In this document: piece by piece, positions 24,674 to 33,148 of the stretch | Layout of the letters: every line of letters begins with the position of its first letter | Numbering within the stretch: the first letter of the stretch is position 1 | Source of the DNA: Streptomyces althioticus | Lineage (GTDB): Bacteria; Actinomycetota; Actinomycetes; Streptomycetales; Streptomycetaceae | Length of the DNA stretch: 64,000 bases | NCBI GenBank assembly: GCA_014649355.1 | Contig: BMSW01000001.1 | Coordinates: forward strand, 496,001-560,000 | Direction of reading: 5' to 3' | Made by a program: the position numbers and the translations under genes | Notes under the pieces: model-generated | The model's input: only the letters and a program-made list of their open reading frames with translations | Database searches by the model: none | Told to the model about the DNA's origin: nothing

Positions 24674-25012
24674 ATGGGCTGGGTTACCGACTGGAGTGCG
24701 CAGGCTGCCTGCCGCACTACCGATCCGGATGAACTGTTCGTTCAAGGAGCAGCGCAGAACAGGGCCAAGGCGGTGTGCACCGGCTGCCCGGTGCGCACGG
24801 AGTGCCTGGCCGACGCGCTCGACAACCGCGTCGAGTTCGGCGTGTGGGGAGGCATGACGGAGCGTGAGCGCCGTGCGCTGCTGCGCCGGCGGCCGACCGT
24901 GACCTCCTGGCGCCGGCTGCTGGAGACCGCGCGCTCGGAGTACGAGCGTGGCACGGGCGTCGTGCCGCTCAACGACGACCAGGTCTACGAGGACTACGCG
25001 GCGGTGAGCTGA
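24674..25012 (+). CDS. wblA: WhiB-like iron-sulfur transcription factor WblA
   Basis: The 112-residue protein carries the four Fe-S cysteines Cys13, Cys35, Cys38 and Cys44 (ACRT; CTGC; EC), the GVWGG turn at 56-60 and the basic C-terminal TERERRALLRRRP. WblA represses antibiotic production and promotes sporulation in Streptomyces. ATG 24674 gives the length I recall for WblA, but GTG 24617 or ATG 24623 in the same frame would add 19 or 17 residues. It is preceded by a long control region. The two ArsA-like genes face it tail-on from the other side. Confidence 0.93.
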   Translation: MGWVTDWSAQAACRTTDPDELFVQGAAQNRAKAVCTGCPVRTECLADALDNRVEFGVWGGMTERERRALLRRRPTVTSWRRLLETARSEYERGTGVVPLNDDQVYEDYAAVS

Positions 25013-25047
25013 GCTCTCGGTGAGGGCTCTCGGGGGGTCCTCGGCGT

Positions 25048-25067
25048 GCCCGGTCCCGTGACCGGGC
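25048..25067 (+). terminator. Hairpin downstream of wblA
   Basis: GCCCGGTC-CCGT-GACCGGGC forms an 8-base perfect stem with a four-base loop 35 bases after the wblA stop. No U-run follows, as is usual in this GC range. A second hairpin with AGGGCGCC arms lies at 25133-25163. Confidence 0.55.
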
Positions 25068-25458
25068 CCACGCGGTTCACCTTCGGCGGTGGGCAGGTCC
25101 GGTCCGTGGACGCGGGGTGTCCCGGACGGTCAAGGGCGCCTTGCCGTGTGCGAGGGGCGCCCTGTGCGCCCGGGGCGTGCGTGAGCGCCGGCGCCTGCCG
25201 GGTCGTACGCGGGCGCCTGAAGAGTGCCCACGGTCGTGGCTGTCGTGGCTACGGTCACGCCCGAGCGCGGGGACGCCTGAGGCGTACGCCGGCATGCCGG
25301 GCGCCCCTGTGGCCGCCGACCGGTGCGCGGGGCGCGCGCCCCGCGGCAGACGGCGCCTGCGTCCACGCACCCGAGCGCCTGTGACACCGGCGCCTCGTTC
25401 CAGGCACCGCACCCGGACCGGGCTCACCGCGCCTGTCTGCCAGGAGGCCGGACGCCCC
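25068..25458. other. Non-coding interval between wblA and the ArsA-like gene
   Basis: Apart from the 25133-25163 hairpin I see no gene. Open frames on both strands here are Arg/Pro/Gly-rich, overlap one another and lack ribosome sites, which is typical of GC-biased noise. Confidence 0.5.
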
Positions 25459-26835
25459 TCAGGGCGTACCGGACAGCTCCGCGCGCCCCGCCGCCAGGCG
25501 TTCGCCGATGTCGCGCAGCCCCGCGAGGTCGTGGACGTCGCCGGGCAGGGCGGCCACCTCGGTCATCGCCACCTCGGGGTGGAGCGCCGTGAAGCGGTCA
25601 CGCGTCCGCCGCTCGCGCGCGAGCAGCTGCATCCGCTCCGCGTGCAGTCTCAGCAGACCGGCGGTGAGACGCTCGACCGAGCGCTCGCCGTCCGTCGCAG
25701 TCGGTTCGTCTTCGGGAGCCGCGCCGTCGACGTCCTCGGTGGCGGGGGAGCCTCCGTCGGTGACGTTACGCGCGGGTGATTCTGAACTGCCGTACGTGTC
25801 GGGAGAGTTACGAAGTCCAGCTTTCCCGTCCGGCTGATCCACAATGCGGGAGTCCTCAAGATTTTCCGCGGCGGCCAGCGCCCGCTCGGCCGACAGCAGG
25901 TCGGCCCCGCTGCCGTGCACCCGGTTGAGGACCAGACCCGCCAGCGGCATGTCCTCCGCGGCCAGCCGTTCCACGAAGTACGCGGCCTCCCGCAGCGCGT
26001 CCCGCTCGGGCGCCGCGACCACCAGGAACGCCGTCCCCGGCGCCTGGAGCAGCTTGTACGTGGCGTCCGCGCGCGTCCTGAACCCGCCGAACATGGAGTC
26101 CATCGCCGCCACGAACGTCTGCACGTCCCGCAGCAGCTGACCGCCGAGCACCTTGCCGAGCGCGCCGGTCATCATCGACATCCCGACGTTCAGGAACTTC
26201 ATCCCCGCACGGCCGCCCACCTTGGCCGGGGCCAGCAGCACCCGGATCAGCTTGCCGTCGAGGAACGAGCCGAGCCGCTTGGGCGCGTCCAGGAAGTCCA
26301 GCGCGGAACGCGACGGCGGGGTGTCGACCACGATCAGGTCCCACTCGTCCCGCGACCGCAGCTGTCCCAGCTTCTCCATCGCCATGTACTCCTGCGTGCC
26401 GGCGAAACCGGCGGAGAGCGACTGGTAGAAGGGGTTGCCCAGGATCGCGGCGGCCCGCTCCGGGTCCGCGTGCGCCTCGACGATCTCGTCGAAGGTGCGC
26501 TTCATGTCGAGCATCATCGCGTGCAGTTCGCCGCCCGCGGAGTCGTCGATGCCCTTCACCCGGCGCGGGGTGTTGTCGAGGGAGTCGATGCCCATGGACT
26601 GCGCGAGCCGGCGCGCCGGGTCGATGGTGAGGACCACCACCTTGCGGCCCCGCTCCGCCGCCCGCAGGCCCAGCGCCGCGGCCGTGGTCGTCTTGCCGAC
26701 GCCGCCCGAGCCGCAGCACACCACGATCCGGGTGTCCGGATCCTCGATCAGCGGGTCGATCTCCAGCGCGCGGGCGGGCGAGAGGTGCTCACGGACCGGG
26801 TCCTGGTCCTGCGCCGGTTCCGGACGACGGCTCAT
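25459..26835 (-). CDS. ArsA/Get3-like P-loop ATPase, signature-lysine variant
   Basis: The 458-residue cytoplasmic protein has the deviant Walker A region CCGSGGVGKTTT, where Lys48 remains but the usual signature lysine is Ser43. IDPARRLAQSMG (Switch-like), VVDTPPSRSALDF near 170 and a Walker-type hydrophobic core follow. A 60-residue disordered acidic insert near 330-390 precedes a helical C-terminus. It is the second gene of a pair (recalled SCO3578/SCO3577), its partner lying 103 bases upstream. No arsenite-pump gene is adjacent, so tail-anchored or membrane-linked protein handling is as likely as metal resistance. The role is inferred only from family. Confidence 0.87.
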   Translation of the reverse strand: MSRRPEPAQDQDPVREHLSPARALEIDPLIEDPDTRIVVCCGSGGVGKTTTAAALGLRAAERGRKVVVLTIDPARRLAQSMGIDSLDNTPRRVKGIDDSAGGELHAMMLDMKRTFDEIVEAHADPERAAAILGNPFYQSLSAGFAGTQEYMAMEKLGQLRSRDEWDLIVVDTPPSRSALDFLDAPKRLGSFLDGKLIRVLLAPAKVGGRAGMKFLNVGMSMMTGALGKVLGGQLLRDVQTFVAAMDSMFGGFRTRADATYKLLQAPGTAFLVVAAPERDALREAAYFVERLAAEDMPLAGLVLNRVHGSGADLLSAERALAAAENLEDSRIVDQPDGKAGLRNSPDTYGSSESPARNVTDGGSPATEDVDGAAPEDEPTATDGERSVERLTAGLLRLHAERMQLLARERRTRDRFTALHPEVAMTEVAALPGDVHDLAGLRDIGERLAAGRAELSGTP

Positions 26836-26938
26836 GACATCCCCTGCTTCCGGTCGATCCGACTCGTGACGGGGCCGATGCGGTGGTGCGGGCCGCCCGG
26901 GACGTTCTCCCGGCGTTCCCGGCGGGGCGTACGGCCGC

Positions 26939-27916
26939 TCATGACACGCCCTGCCCGCGCAGCTTCCGCGCCAGCGCGTACAGCCCGGCCAGGTCCATCC
27001 CCTCGGCCAGCAGCGGAAGTTCGTGCAGCGGCACGTCCAGCTCCGCCAGCACCGCGCGCTGCTCCGTCTCCAGCGTGTACCGCTCGGCGTACTCCTCCGC
27101 CTGCGCCAGCAGCGGCTCCACCAGCCGCTCCGCGTGCCCGCCGCGCCGCGCGCCGCCGAGCCCCGCCGAGGACAGCGAGCGCGCCACGGCGGGACGGGAC
27201 ACGCTCCCGACGAGTTCCAGGTCGGCGGCGTCCAGCACCTGCGGCCGCACCATGTTCACGATGACCCGCCCCACCGGCAGCCGGGCCGCGCGCAGCTCCG
27301 CGATGCCGTCCGCGGTCTCCTGGACCGGCATCTCCTCCAGCAGGGTGACCAGGTGCACGGCCGTCTCCGGCGACTTCAGCACGCGCATCACGGCCTGCGC
27401 CTGATTGTGTATCGGGCCGATCTTGGCGAGCCCGGCCACCTCGTCGTTGACGTTGAGGAAGCGGGTGATGCGGCCGGTCGGCGGGGCGTCCATCACGACG
27501 TAGTCGTAGACGAACCGGCCGCCGCGGTCCTTGCGCCGCACCGCCTCGCAGGCCTTACCGGTGAGCAGCACGTCCCGCACGCCGGGGGCGATGGTGGTGG
27601 CGAAGTCGATCGCGCCCAGCTTGCGCAGGGCCCGGCCGGCGCTGCCGAGTTTGTAGAACATCTGGAGGTAGTCCAGAAGGGCCAGTTCGGGGTCGATGGC
27701 GAGGGCGAACACCTCCCCGCCCCCGGGAGCGACGGCGATCTTCCGCTCCTCGTACGGCAGCGCCTGCGTCTCGAAGAGCTGCGCGATGCCCTGCCGGCCC
27801 TCGACCTCGACGAGAAGCGTCCGCTTCCCCTCCTCGGCCAGGGCCAGCGCCAGAGCGGCGGCCACCGTGGTCTTGCCGGTTCCGCCCTTGCCACTCACGA
27901 CCTGGAGCCTGCTCAC
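26939..27916 (-). CDS. ArsA/Get3-like P-loop ATPase with intact signature lysine
   Basis: The 325-residue protein begins MSRLQVVSGKGGTGKTTVAAAL, a full deviant Walker A with signature Lys10 and catalytic Lys15. VEVEGRQGIAQLFE and VVMDAPPTGRITRFL supply later nucleotide-binding residues. With the downstream paralogue it probably forms a heterodimer of one intact and one modified site. The gene starts ATG 27916, divergent to the DUF4177 gene. The same pair sits beside whiB4 in mycobacteria. Confidence 0.88.
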   Translation of the reverse strand: MSRLQVVSGKGGTGKTTVAAALALALAEEGKRTLLVEVEGRQGIAQLFETQALPYEERKIAVAPGGGEVFALAIDPELALLDYLQMFYKLGSAGRALRKLGAIDFATTIAPGVRDVLLTGKACEAVRRKDRGGRFVYDYVVMDAPPTGRITRFLNVNDEVAGLAKIGPIHNQAQAVMRVLKSPETAVHLVTLLEEMPVQETADGIAELRAARLPVGRVIVNMVRPQVLDAADLELVGSVSRPAVARSLSSAGLGGARRGGHAERLVEPLLAQAEEYAERYTLETEQRAVLAELDVPLHELPLLAEGMDLAGLYALARKLRGQGVS

Positions 27917-28030
27917 GCCTTCGAGCCTAAATGCTCACCGCGCGTGGCGGCGGCTCCGGGTGATGTTCCCGCCTCCGTGTGCCGTCCCGGACGGGGTGAC
28001 GGCGACGCGGGCGGCGGTCGCGGCAGCGGC

Positions 28031-28036
28031 TAGAGT
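28031..28036 (+). promoter_or_regulatory. -10 element, leaderless transcript of the DUF4177/RidA operon
   Basis: TAGAGT ends seven bases before ATG 28044, with no ribosome site in the gap. Confidence 0.5.
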
Positions 28037-28043
28037 CGGCCGC

Positions 28044-28205
28044 ATGACGAAGTGGGAATACGCGACTGTGCCGCTGCTCGTCCACGCGACGAAGCAGATT
28101 CTGGACACCTGGGGCGAGGACGGCTGGGAGCTCGTCCAGGTCGTGCCCGGGCCGAACAACCCCGAGCAGCTGGTGGCCTACCTGAAGCGCGAGAAGCAGG
28201 CATGA
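28044..28205 (+). CDS. DUF4177 family small protein
   Basis: The 53-residue product reads MTKWEYATVPLLVHATKQILD, then WGEDGWELVQVVPG and a Lys-rich end. The conserved Trp/Tyr start and GWELV core define DUF4177. Its TGA overlaps the RidA start (ATGA at 28202-28205), so the two genes are translationally coupled. Function unknown; the association with RidA next to wblA and crp is retained in relatives as I recall. Confidence 0.85.
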   Translation: MTKWEYATVPLLVHATKQILDTWGEDGWELVQVVPGPNNPEQLVAYLKREKQA

Positions 28206-28672
28206 GCGGCGTCGTCGAGTCCCGGCTGGCCGAGCTGGGCCTGACCCTGCCCGAGGTCGTCCCGCCGCTCGCCTCGTACCAGCCCGCGGTCGTCTCCGGC
28301 CGGTACGTGTTCACGTCCGGCCAGCTGCCGATGGTGGACGGCAAGCTGCCGGTGACCGGCAAGGTCGGCGCGGAGGTCACCCCCGAGGAGGCCAAGGACC
28401 TGGCCCGCACCTGCGCGCTGAACGCGCTCGCCGCGGTCAAGTCCGTCGCCGGTGACCTGGACCGCGTCGCGCGCGTCGTGAAGGTCGTCGGCTTCGTCGC
28501 CTCCGCCGCGGACTTCACCGGCCAGCCCGCCGTCGTCAACGGCGCCAGCGAACTGCTCGGCGAGGTGCTCGGCGACAAGGGCGTGCACGCCCGCAGCGCG
28601 GTCGGCGTCGCGGTCCTGCCGCTGGACGCGCCGGTCGAGGTCGAGATGCAGGTGGAACTCACGGAGGCGTAA
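28202..28672 (+). CDS. RidA/YjgF/YER057c/UK114-family protein (probable imine deaminase)
   Basis: The 156-residue protein carries YQPAVVSGRYVFTSGQLP and a C-terminal ARSAVGVAVLPLDAPVEVEMQVEL, the family beta-alpha pattern. The canonical catalytic Arg (of the VxARxxx type) matches HARSAVGV near 133-140. RidA proteins deaminate reactive enamine/imine intermediates of PLP enzymes. This protein is longer and more divergent than RidA sensu stricto, so it may belong to another Rid subgroup. Confidence 0.87.
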   Translation: MSGVVESRLAELGLTLPEVVPPLASYQPAVVSGRYVFTSGQLPMVDGKLPVTGKVGAEVTPEEAKDLARTCALNALAAVKSVAGDLDRVARVVKVVGFVASAADFTGQPAVVNGASELLGEVLGDKGVHARSAVGVAVLPLDAPVEVEMQVELTEA

Positions 28673-28728
28673 GCCCTCCGGGCGGGCCGTCCCCGGATCT
28701 CCTCCGGACCACGCCGCCGTCGATCGCC

Positions 28729-29096
28729 GTACGCCGCCCCGGCCGGCCCCGCGCCTGCCGGGGCGCGGCATGTCCGGCCCCGGGCGGGGGTGCGGGCCCG
28801 GGCGCCCCGCGCCTCCGGCCGCACCCCTTCGCCCCGAACGTACGCCGCCCTGGCCGGTCCCGCGCCTGCCGGGGTGCGGCACGTCCGGACCCCGGGCGGG
28901 GGTGCAGGCTCGGGCAACCCGCGGCACCGGCTGCATTCCCTCCGCCCCGAACACACGCCGCTCGCACCCCATCCGCCGCGAACGTACGCCGCCCCGGCTG
29001 GCCCCGCGCCTGCCGGGGTGCGGCACGTCCGGACCCCGGGCGGGGATGCGGCCTCGGCCACCCCACGCCACCGGCGGCCCCCCTCCGCCCCAAGAG
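28729..29096. repeat. Three long direct repeats (about 110-145 bp) in an intergenic region
   Basis: Units start GTACGCCGCCC at 28729, 28840 and 28984, and each contains CGCGCCTGCCGGGG(T/C)GCGGCA and a GGACCCCGGGCGGGG-type hairpin. The middle unit carries a 34-base insertion. The 460-base gap between the RidA and Nudix genes holds no gene otherwise. The repeats could be amplified promoter or transcript elements or a neutral duplication. Confidence 0.75.
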
Positions 29097-29123
29097 GCAC
29101 TCGAACATCCGGGCGTCTCGGGA

Positions 29124-29129
29124 TAGCCT
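29124..29129 (+). promoter_or_regulatory. -10 element, leaderless transcript of the Nudix gene
   Basis: TAGCCT ends six bases before ATG 29136 with no ribosome site between. Confidence 0.45.
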
Positions 29130-29135
29130 CCGGCC

Positions 29136-30017
29136 ATGGCGAATGCGCAGGCTGGCGGGCAGTGGTACCCGCCGGAGTGGCCCGAGCGGATCCGAGCGCT
29201 GGCGAGCGGTGAGCTGGCACCCGTCACGCCGAAACGCGCGGCCACCGTCATGCTCCTCAAGGACACCGGCGACGGACCCGCCGTGCACATGCTGCGCCGC
29301 CGTACGTCCATGGCGTTCGCGGGCGGCGCGTACGCCTACCCCGGCGGCGGCGTCGACCCGCGGGACGACGACCGGCACGTCCGCTGGGCCGGACCCTCGC
29401 TCGACTGGTGGGCCGACCGGCTCGGCGTGGACCGCGCCGGCGCCCAGGCGATCGTCTGCGCGGCCGTGCGGGAGACGTACGAGGAGGCCGGCGTGCTGCT
29501 CGCCGGCCCCGCCCCGGACGCCGTGGTCGGCGACACCACCGGCGCGGACTGGGAGGCGGACCGCGCCGCGCTCGTCGCGCGCGAGCTGTCCTTCGCGGAG
29601 TTCCTCGACCGGCGCGGCCTGGTGCTGCGCTCCGACCTGCTGGGCGCCTGGACCCGCTGGATCACCCCCGAGTTCGAGCCGCGCCGCTACGACACGTGGT
29701 TCTTCGTCGCCGCCCTCCCCGAGGGCCAGCGCACCCGCAACGCCTCCACGGAGGCCGACCGCACGGTGTGGATCACCCCGCGCGAGGCGGCCGGCGGCTA
29801 CGACCGGGGCGAGCTGCTGATGATGCCCCCCACGATCGCGACCTTGCGCCAGCTCGTCGCGTACGGCACGGCCGCGGAGGCGCTCGACGCGGCGCCCGCG
29901 CGGGATCTCACGCCGGTGCTGGCCTCCGCGCGCCTGGTGGACGGCGAGATCGTCCTCTCCTGGCCCGGGCACGACGAGTTCACCAAGCACATCCCGACCG
30001 GGGGAGCCCCCGCATGA
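29136..30017 (+). CDS. Nudix hydrolase (NUDT19/CoA-type branch)
   Basis: The 293-residue protein has a diverged Nudix box, CAAVRETYEEAGVLL near 109-123, where the full GX5EX7REUXEEXGU spacing is stretched by an insert after GGGVDPRDD. PYPGG-like AYPGGGVD precedes it. The C-terminal half (EFEPRRYDTWFFVA, then VWITPREA) is typical of NUDT19-like proteins. It overlaps the next gene by ATGA (30014-30017). Probable substrates are CoA or acyl-CoA derivatives. Confidence 0.87.
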   Translation: MANAQAGGQWYPPEWPERIRALASGELAPVTPKRAATVMLLKDTGDGPAVHMLRRRTSMAFAGGAYAYPGGGVDPRDDDRHVRWAGPSLDWWADRLGVDRAGAQAIVCAAVRETYEEAGVLLAGPAPDAVVGDTTGADWEADRAALVARELSFAEFLDRRGLVLRSDLLGAWTRWITPEFEPRRYDTWFFVAALPEGQRTRNASTEADRTVWITPREAAGGYDRGELLMMPPTIATLRQLVAYGTAAEALDAAPARDLTPVLASARLVDGEIVLSWPGHDEFTKHIPTGGAPA

Positions 30018-30844
30018 CGGACGCCACCGCCCTTCCCGGCCAGCCGCGCGGCGGGGTCCTCTCCGGTCCCGCGACCGCGCGGGCCGTCAACGTGCTCGCC
30101 CCGAACGCCTCGGCGATGACGCTGGACGGCACGAACACCTGGATCCTGTCCGAGCCTGACTCCGACCTCGCCGTCGTCGTCGACCCGGGACCGCTGGACG
30201 ACGGGCACCTGCGGCACGTCGTCGGCACCGCCGAGCAGGCCGGCAAGCGGGTCGCCCTCACCCTGCTGACGCACGGTCACCCCGACCACGCCGAGGGCGC
30301 CGCCCGGTTCGCCGAGCTGACCGGCACGAAGGTCCGCGCCCTGGACCCGGCGCTGCGCCTCGGTGACGAGGGACTGGCCGCCGGGGACGTCGTCACCGTG
30401 GGCGGCCTGGAGCTGCGGGTCGTACCGGCCCCCGGCCACACCGCCGACTCCCTGTGCTTCCATCTGCCGGCGGACCGGGCGATCCTGACCGGCGACACCG
30501 TGCTGGGACGCGGCACGACCGTCGTGGCCCACCCCGACGGCCGCCTCGGCGACTACCTGGACACCCTGCGCCGGCTGAGGTCCCTCACGGTCGACGACGG
30601 CGTCCACACGGTCCTGCCGGGACACGGGCCGGTGCTGGACGACGCCCAGGGCGCTGTCGAGTACTACCTCGCGCACCGCGCCCACCGGCTCGCGCAGGTG
30701 GAGACGGCCGTCGAGGACGGCCACCGCACGTCCTCCGAGGTCGTCGCCCACGTCTACGCCGATGTCGACCGCTCCCTCTGGCCGGCCGCGGAGCTCTCCG
30801 TGCGCGCCCAGCTGGAGTACCTGAAGGAGCACGGCCTCATCTGA
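30014..30844 (+). CDS. MBL-fold metallo-hydrolase (LACTB2-like)
   Basis: The 276-residue cytosolic hydrolase has the metal motif THGHPDHAEG near 92-101 (HxHxDH), plus APGHTADSL near 142, ILTGDTVLG near 160 and LPGHGPV near 202. A C-terminal helical domain resembling LACTB2 endoribonuclease or glyoxalase II-like enzymes ends the protein. It is coupled to the Nudix gene. Mycobacterial relatives also lie beside crp. Whether it acts on RNA or thioesters is not clear. Confidence 0.88.
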   Translation: MTDATALPGQPRGGVLSGPATARAVNVLAPNASAMTLDGTNTWILSEPDSDLAVVVDPGPLDDGHLRHVVGTAEQAGKRVALTLLTHGHPDHAEGAARFAELTGTKVRALDPALRLGDEGLAAGDVVTVGGLELRVVPAPGHTADSLCFHLPADRAILTGDTVLGRGTTVVAHPDGRLGDYLDTLRRLRSLTVDDGVHTVLPGHGPVLDDAQGAVEYYLAHRAHRLAQVETAVEDGHRTSSEVVAHVYADVDRSLWPAAELSVRAQLEYLKEHGLI

Positions 30845-30870
30845 CGGCACGCCCGCGTGACGGCACGCCC

Positions 30871-30901
30871 GCGCCCCCACGGCCGTGGGCCGTGGGGGCG
30901 C
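30871..30901. terminator. Bidirectional hairpin terminator between MBL and crp genes
   Basis: GCGCCCCCACGGCC (30871-30884), loop GTG, and the exact complement (30888-30901) make a 14-base stem between two convergent genes. Confidence 0.85.
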
Positions 30902-30921
30902 GGAGAAGCCGGGGTGACGCC

Positions 30922-31596
30922 TCAGCGGGAGCGCTTGGCGAGCCGCTCCACGTCGAGCAGGATCACCGCGCGGGCCTCGAGCCGCAGCCAGCCGCGCTGG
31001 GCGAAGTCCGCCAGGGCCTTGTTGACCGTCTCGCGGGACGCGCCGACCAGCTGGGCCAGCTCCTCCTGCGTGAGGTCGTGCACCACGTGGATGCCTTCCT
31101 CCGACTGCACGCCGAAGCGGCGCGAGAGGTCCAGCAGGGCGCGCGCGACGCGGCCGGGGACGTCGGAGAAGACGAGGTCGGACATGGCGTCGTTGGTCTT
31201 GCGCAGCCGGCGGGCGACGGCGCGCAGCAGCGCCGTGGCCACCTCGGGGCGGGCGCTCAGCCAGGGCGTGAGGTCGCCGTGGCCCAGGCCCAGCAGCTTC
31301 ACCTCGGTGAGCGCCGTGGCGGTCGCCGTGCGCGGGCCCGGGTCGAAGAGGGACAGCTCACCGATCAGCTCGCCCGGGCCGACCACGGCGAGCATGTTCT
31401 CGCGGCCGTCGGGGGAGGTGCGGTGCAGCTTCACCTTGCCCTCGGTGACCACGTACAGGCGGTCTCCCGGGTCGCCCTCGTGGAACAGTGAGTCGCCCCG
31501 TGCCAGGGTCACCTCACTCATGGAGGCGCGAAGCTCCGCGGCCTGCTCGTCGTCGAGCGCCGCGAAAAGCGGGTTCCGCCGCAGAACGTCGTCCAC
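30922..31596 (-). CDS. crp: Cyclic-nucleotide-responsive transcription factor Crp
   Basis: The 224-residue protein is the Streptomyces Crp. The cNMP-binding barrel spans residues 9-120 (FHEGDPGDRLYVVTEGKVKLHR, PGELIGELSLFDPGPRTATATA, the phosphate-binding cassette). A Crp-type helix-turn-helix lies near 165-205 (TQEELAQLVGASRETVNKALADF). GTG 31596 follows AGGAGAGAACTC. Crp governs germination and antibiotic production in S. coelicolor. A GTG-N6-GTCAC site upstream suggests autoregulation. It diverges from nth. Confidence 0.95.
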   Translation of the reverse strand: MDDVLRRNPLFAALDDEQAAELRASMSEVTLARGDSLFHEGDPGDRLYVVTEGKVKLHRTSPDGRENMLAVVGPGELIGELSLFDPGPRTATATALTEVKLLGLGHGDLTPWLSARPEVATALLRAVARRLRKTNDAMSDLVFSDVPGRVARALLDLSRRFGVQSEEGIHVVHDLTQEELAQLVGASRETVNKALADFAQRGWLRLEARAVILLDVERLAKRSR

Positions 31597-31686
31597 GAGT
31601 TCTCTCCTATTCGACCTGCTCAGGGGATCTTGGTTCCCCTGCGTGCCAGGGGACCGTGGTTCCCATTTTGCCGGACCGTCCAAACA

Positions 31687-31700
31687 GTGTGATCTGTCAC
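31687..31700. promoter_or_regulatory. Crp-type binding site upstream of crp and nth
   Basis: GTGTGATCTGTCAC fits the GTG-N6-GNCAC motif known for Streptomyces Crp, and includes TGTGA and TCACA arms four bases apart. It lies 91 bases before the crp start and 104 before the nth start. Confidence 0.6.
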
Positions 31701-31791
31701 AAGGATGCCGCACGGGTCGGCCGGGGTATGCGGCAGGGGTCCAATTGGACGCCGATCTTCAGGGTCCGGGGCGGATGTCCGTGCCGGGTCG

Positions 31792-31797
31792 TAGGCT
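31792..31797 (+). promoter_or_regulatory. -10 element, leaderless transcript of nth
   Basis: TAGGCT ends six bases before GTG 31804, with no ribosome site. Confidence 0.45.
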
Positions 31798-31803
31798 GGC
31801 CGG

Positions 31804-33057
31804 GTGTCCAAAACGCCGGTGAGAGCACAGGCCGAGGGGGCTGCGCGGGTGAGTGCAGAACGCGATTCCGCTGTGGGCGAACAGGTCTCCGATGGCGGTA
31901 GGAAGACGGCGAAAGCCGCGAGGACGGCTGCCGCCGCGGGGCCCGCCTCCGCGAAGAAGGCCGCACCTGCGCGGAAGACGCCTGCGAAGAAGGCCACGGC
32001 GGAGAAGGCCACGGCGGAGAAGGCCGCGGAGAAGAAGGCCACGGCGGAGAAGGCCACGGCGAAGAAGTCCGCCGGGAAGAAGGCCGCAGCCGACAAGGCC
32101 GCTCCCGCCCGGAAGCCCGCAGCGAAGAAGGCGTCCGCCAGGTCCGCCAAGAAGGCCGCCCCCGCCAAGTCGTCCGCCGCTCTCAAGAAGGCTCCCGCCC
32201 CCAGGAAGCAGGTCGTCGCGCCGAAAAAGGCGACCGCCTCCGTTCCGGCCGCCCCGGCGAAGACGGTCGCCGCGCACCCGCAGGGCGAGTCCCGCACCGC
32301 GCTGGTGCGCAGGGCCCGCCGTATCAACCGCGAGCTCGCCGAGGTCTACCCGTACGCCCACCCCGAGCTGGACTTCGAGAACCCCTTCCAACTCGTCGTC
32401 GCCACCGTGCTGTCGGCCCAGACCACCGACCTGCGCGTCAACCAGACGACGCCCGCGCTGTTCGCGAAGTACCCCGCCCCCGAGGACCTGGCGGCCGCCG
32501 ACCCGGAGGAGGTGGAGGAGATCCTCCGCCCCACCGGCTTCTTCCGCGCCAAGACCAAGTCCGTCATCGGTCTGTCGAAGGCGCTGGTGGAGCAGTTCGG
32601 CGGGGAGGTGCCGGGCCGGCTGGAGGACCTGGTCAAGCTGCCCGGCGTGGGCCGCAAGACCGCGTTCGTCGTGCTCGGCAACGCGTTCGGCCGCCCCGGC
32701 ATTACGGTCGACACCCACTTCCAGCGCCTGGTGCGCCGCTGGAAGTGGACCGACGAGACCGACCCGGACAAGATCGAGGCGGCGGTCGGCGCGCTGTTCC
32801 CGAAGAGCGACTGGACCGACCTCTCCCACCACGTCATCTGGCACGGCCGCCGCATCTGCCACGCCCGCAAGCCCGCCTGCGGCGCCTGCCCGATCGCCCC
32901 GCTCTGCCCGGCGTACGGCGAGGGCGAGACGGACCCGGAGAAGGCGAAGAAGCTGCTGAAGTACGAGAAGGCCGGCCAGCCGGGCCAGCGGCTGAAGCCC
33001 CCGCAGGCGTATCTGGACGCCGGAGGCAGACCGGCCCCGCCGCTGGGGGCCGGATGA
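31804..33057 (+). CDS. nth: Endonuclease III with long Lys/Ala-rich N-terminal tail
   Basis: The 417-residue protein couples a complete Nth DNA-repair glycosylase/AP-lyase to a tail of about 160 Lys/Ala-rich residues. The repeats ([16 protein letters not shown]) resemble histone H1 or HupS-like tails. In the catalytic part, Lys285 (LPGVGRKTA) and Asp303 (VDTHF) are the catalytic pair, 18 apart as in E. coli Nth. Cys352-X6-Cys359-X2-Cys362-X5-Cys368 bind the 4Fe-4S cluster. Start GTG 31804 directly follows a TAGGCT element. The tail may raise non-specific DNA affinity. DNA repeats underlie it (31980-32075). Confidence 0.92.
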   Translation: MSKTPVRAQAEGAARVSAERDSAVGEQVSDGGRKTAKAARTAAAAGPASAKKAAPARKTPAKKATAEKATAEKAAEKKATAEKATAKKSAGKKAAADKAAPARKPAAKKASARSAKKAAPAKSSAALKKAPAPRKQVVAPKKATASVPAAPAKTVAAHPQGESRTALVRRARRINRELAEVYPYAHPELDFENPFQLVVATVLSAQTTDLRVNQTTPALFAKYPAPEDLAAADPEEVEEILRPTGFFRAKTKSVIGLSKALVEQFGGEVPGRLEDLVKLPGVGRKTAFVVLGNAFGRPGITVDTHFQRLVRRWKWTDETDPDKIEAAVGALFPKSDWTDLSHHVIWHGRRICHARKPACGACPIAPLCPAYGEGETDPEKAKKLLKYEKAGQPGQRLKPPQAYLDAGGRPAPPLGAG

Positions 33058-33148
33058 GGGCGGTCCGGGCACCCTGGCGTGCCGCGGAACGATCTCGCGG
33101 GCGTCGCGCGTTGGACGCGTGGGACGGGGCCGGACGACGGGGGTGGGC

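Noticed and set aside
25068..25458. Several 60-220 codon frames on both strands downstream of wblA
   Set aside because: Mutually overlapping, Arg/Pro-rich and without start signals; typical of GC-biased noise.
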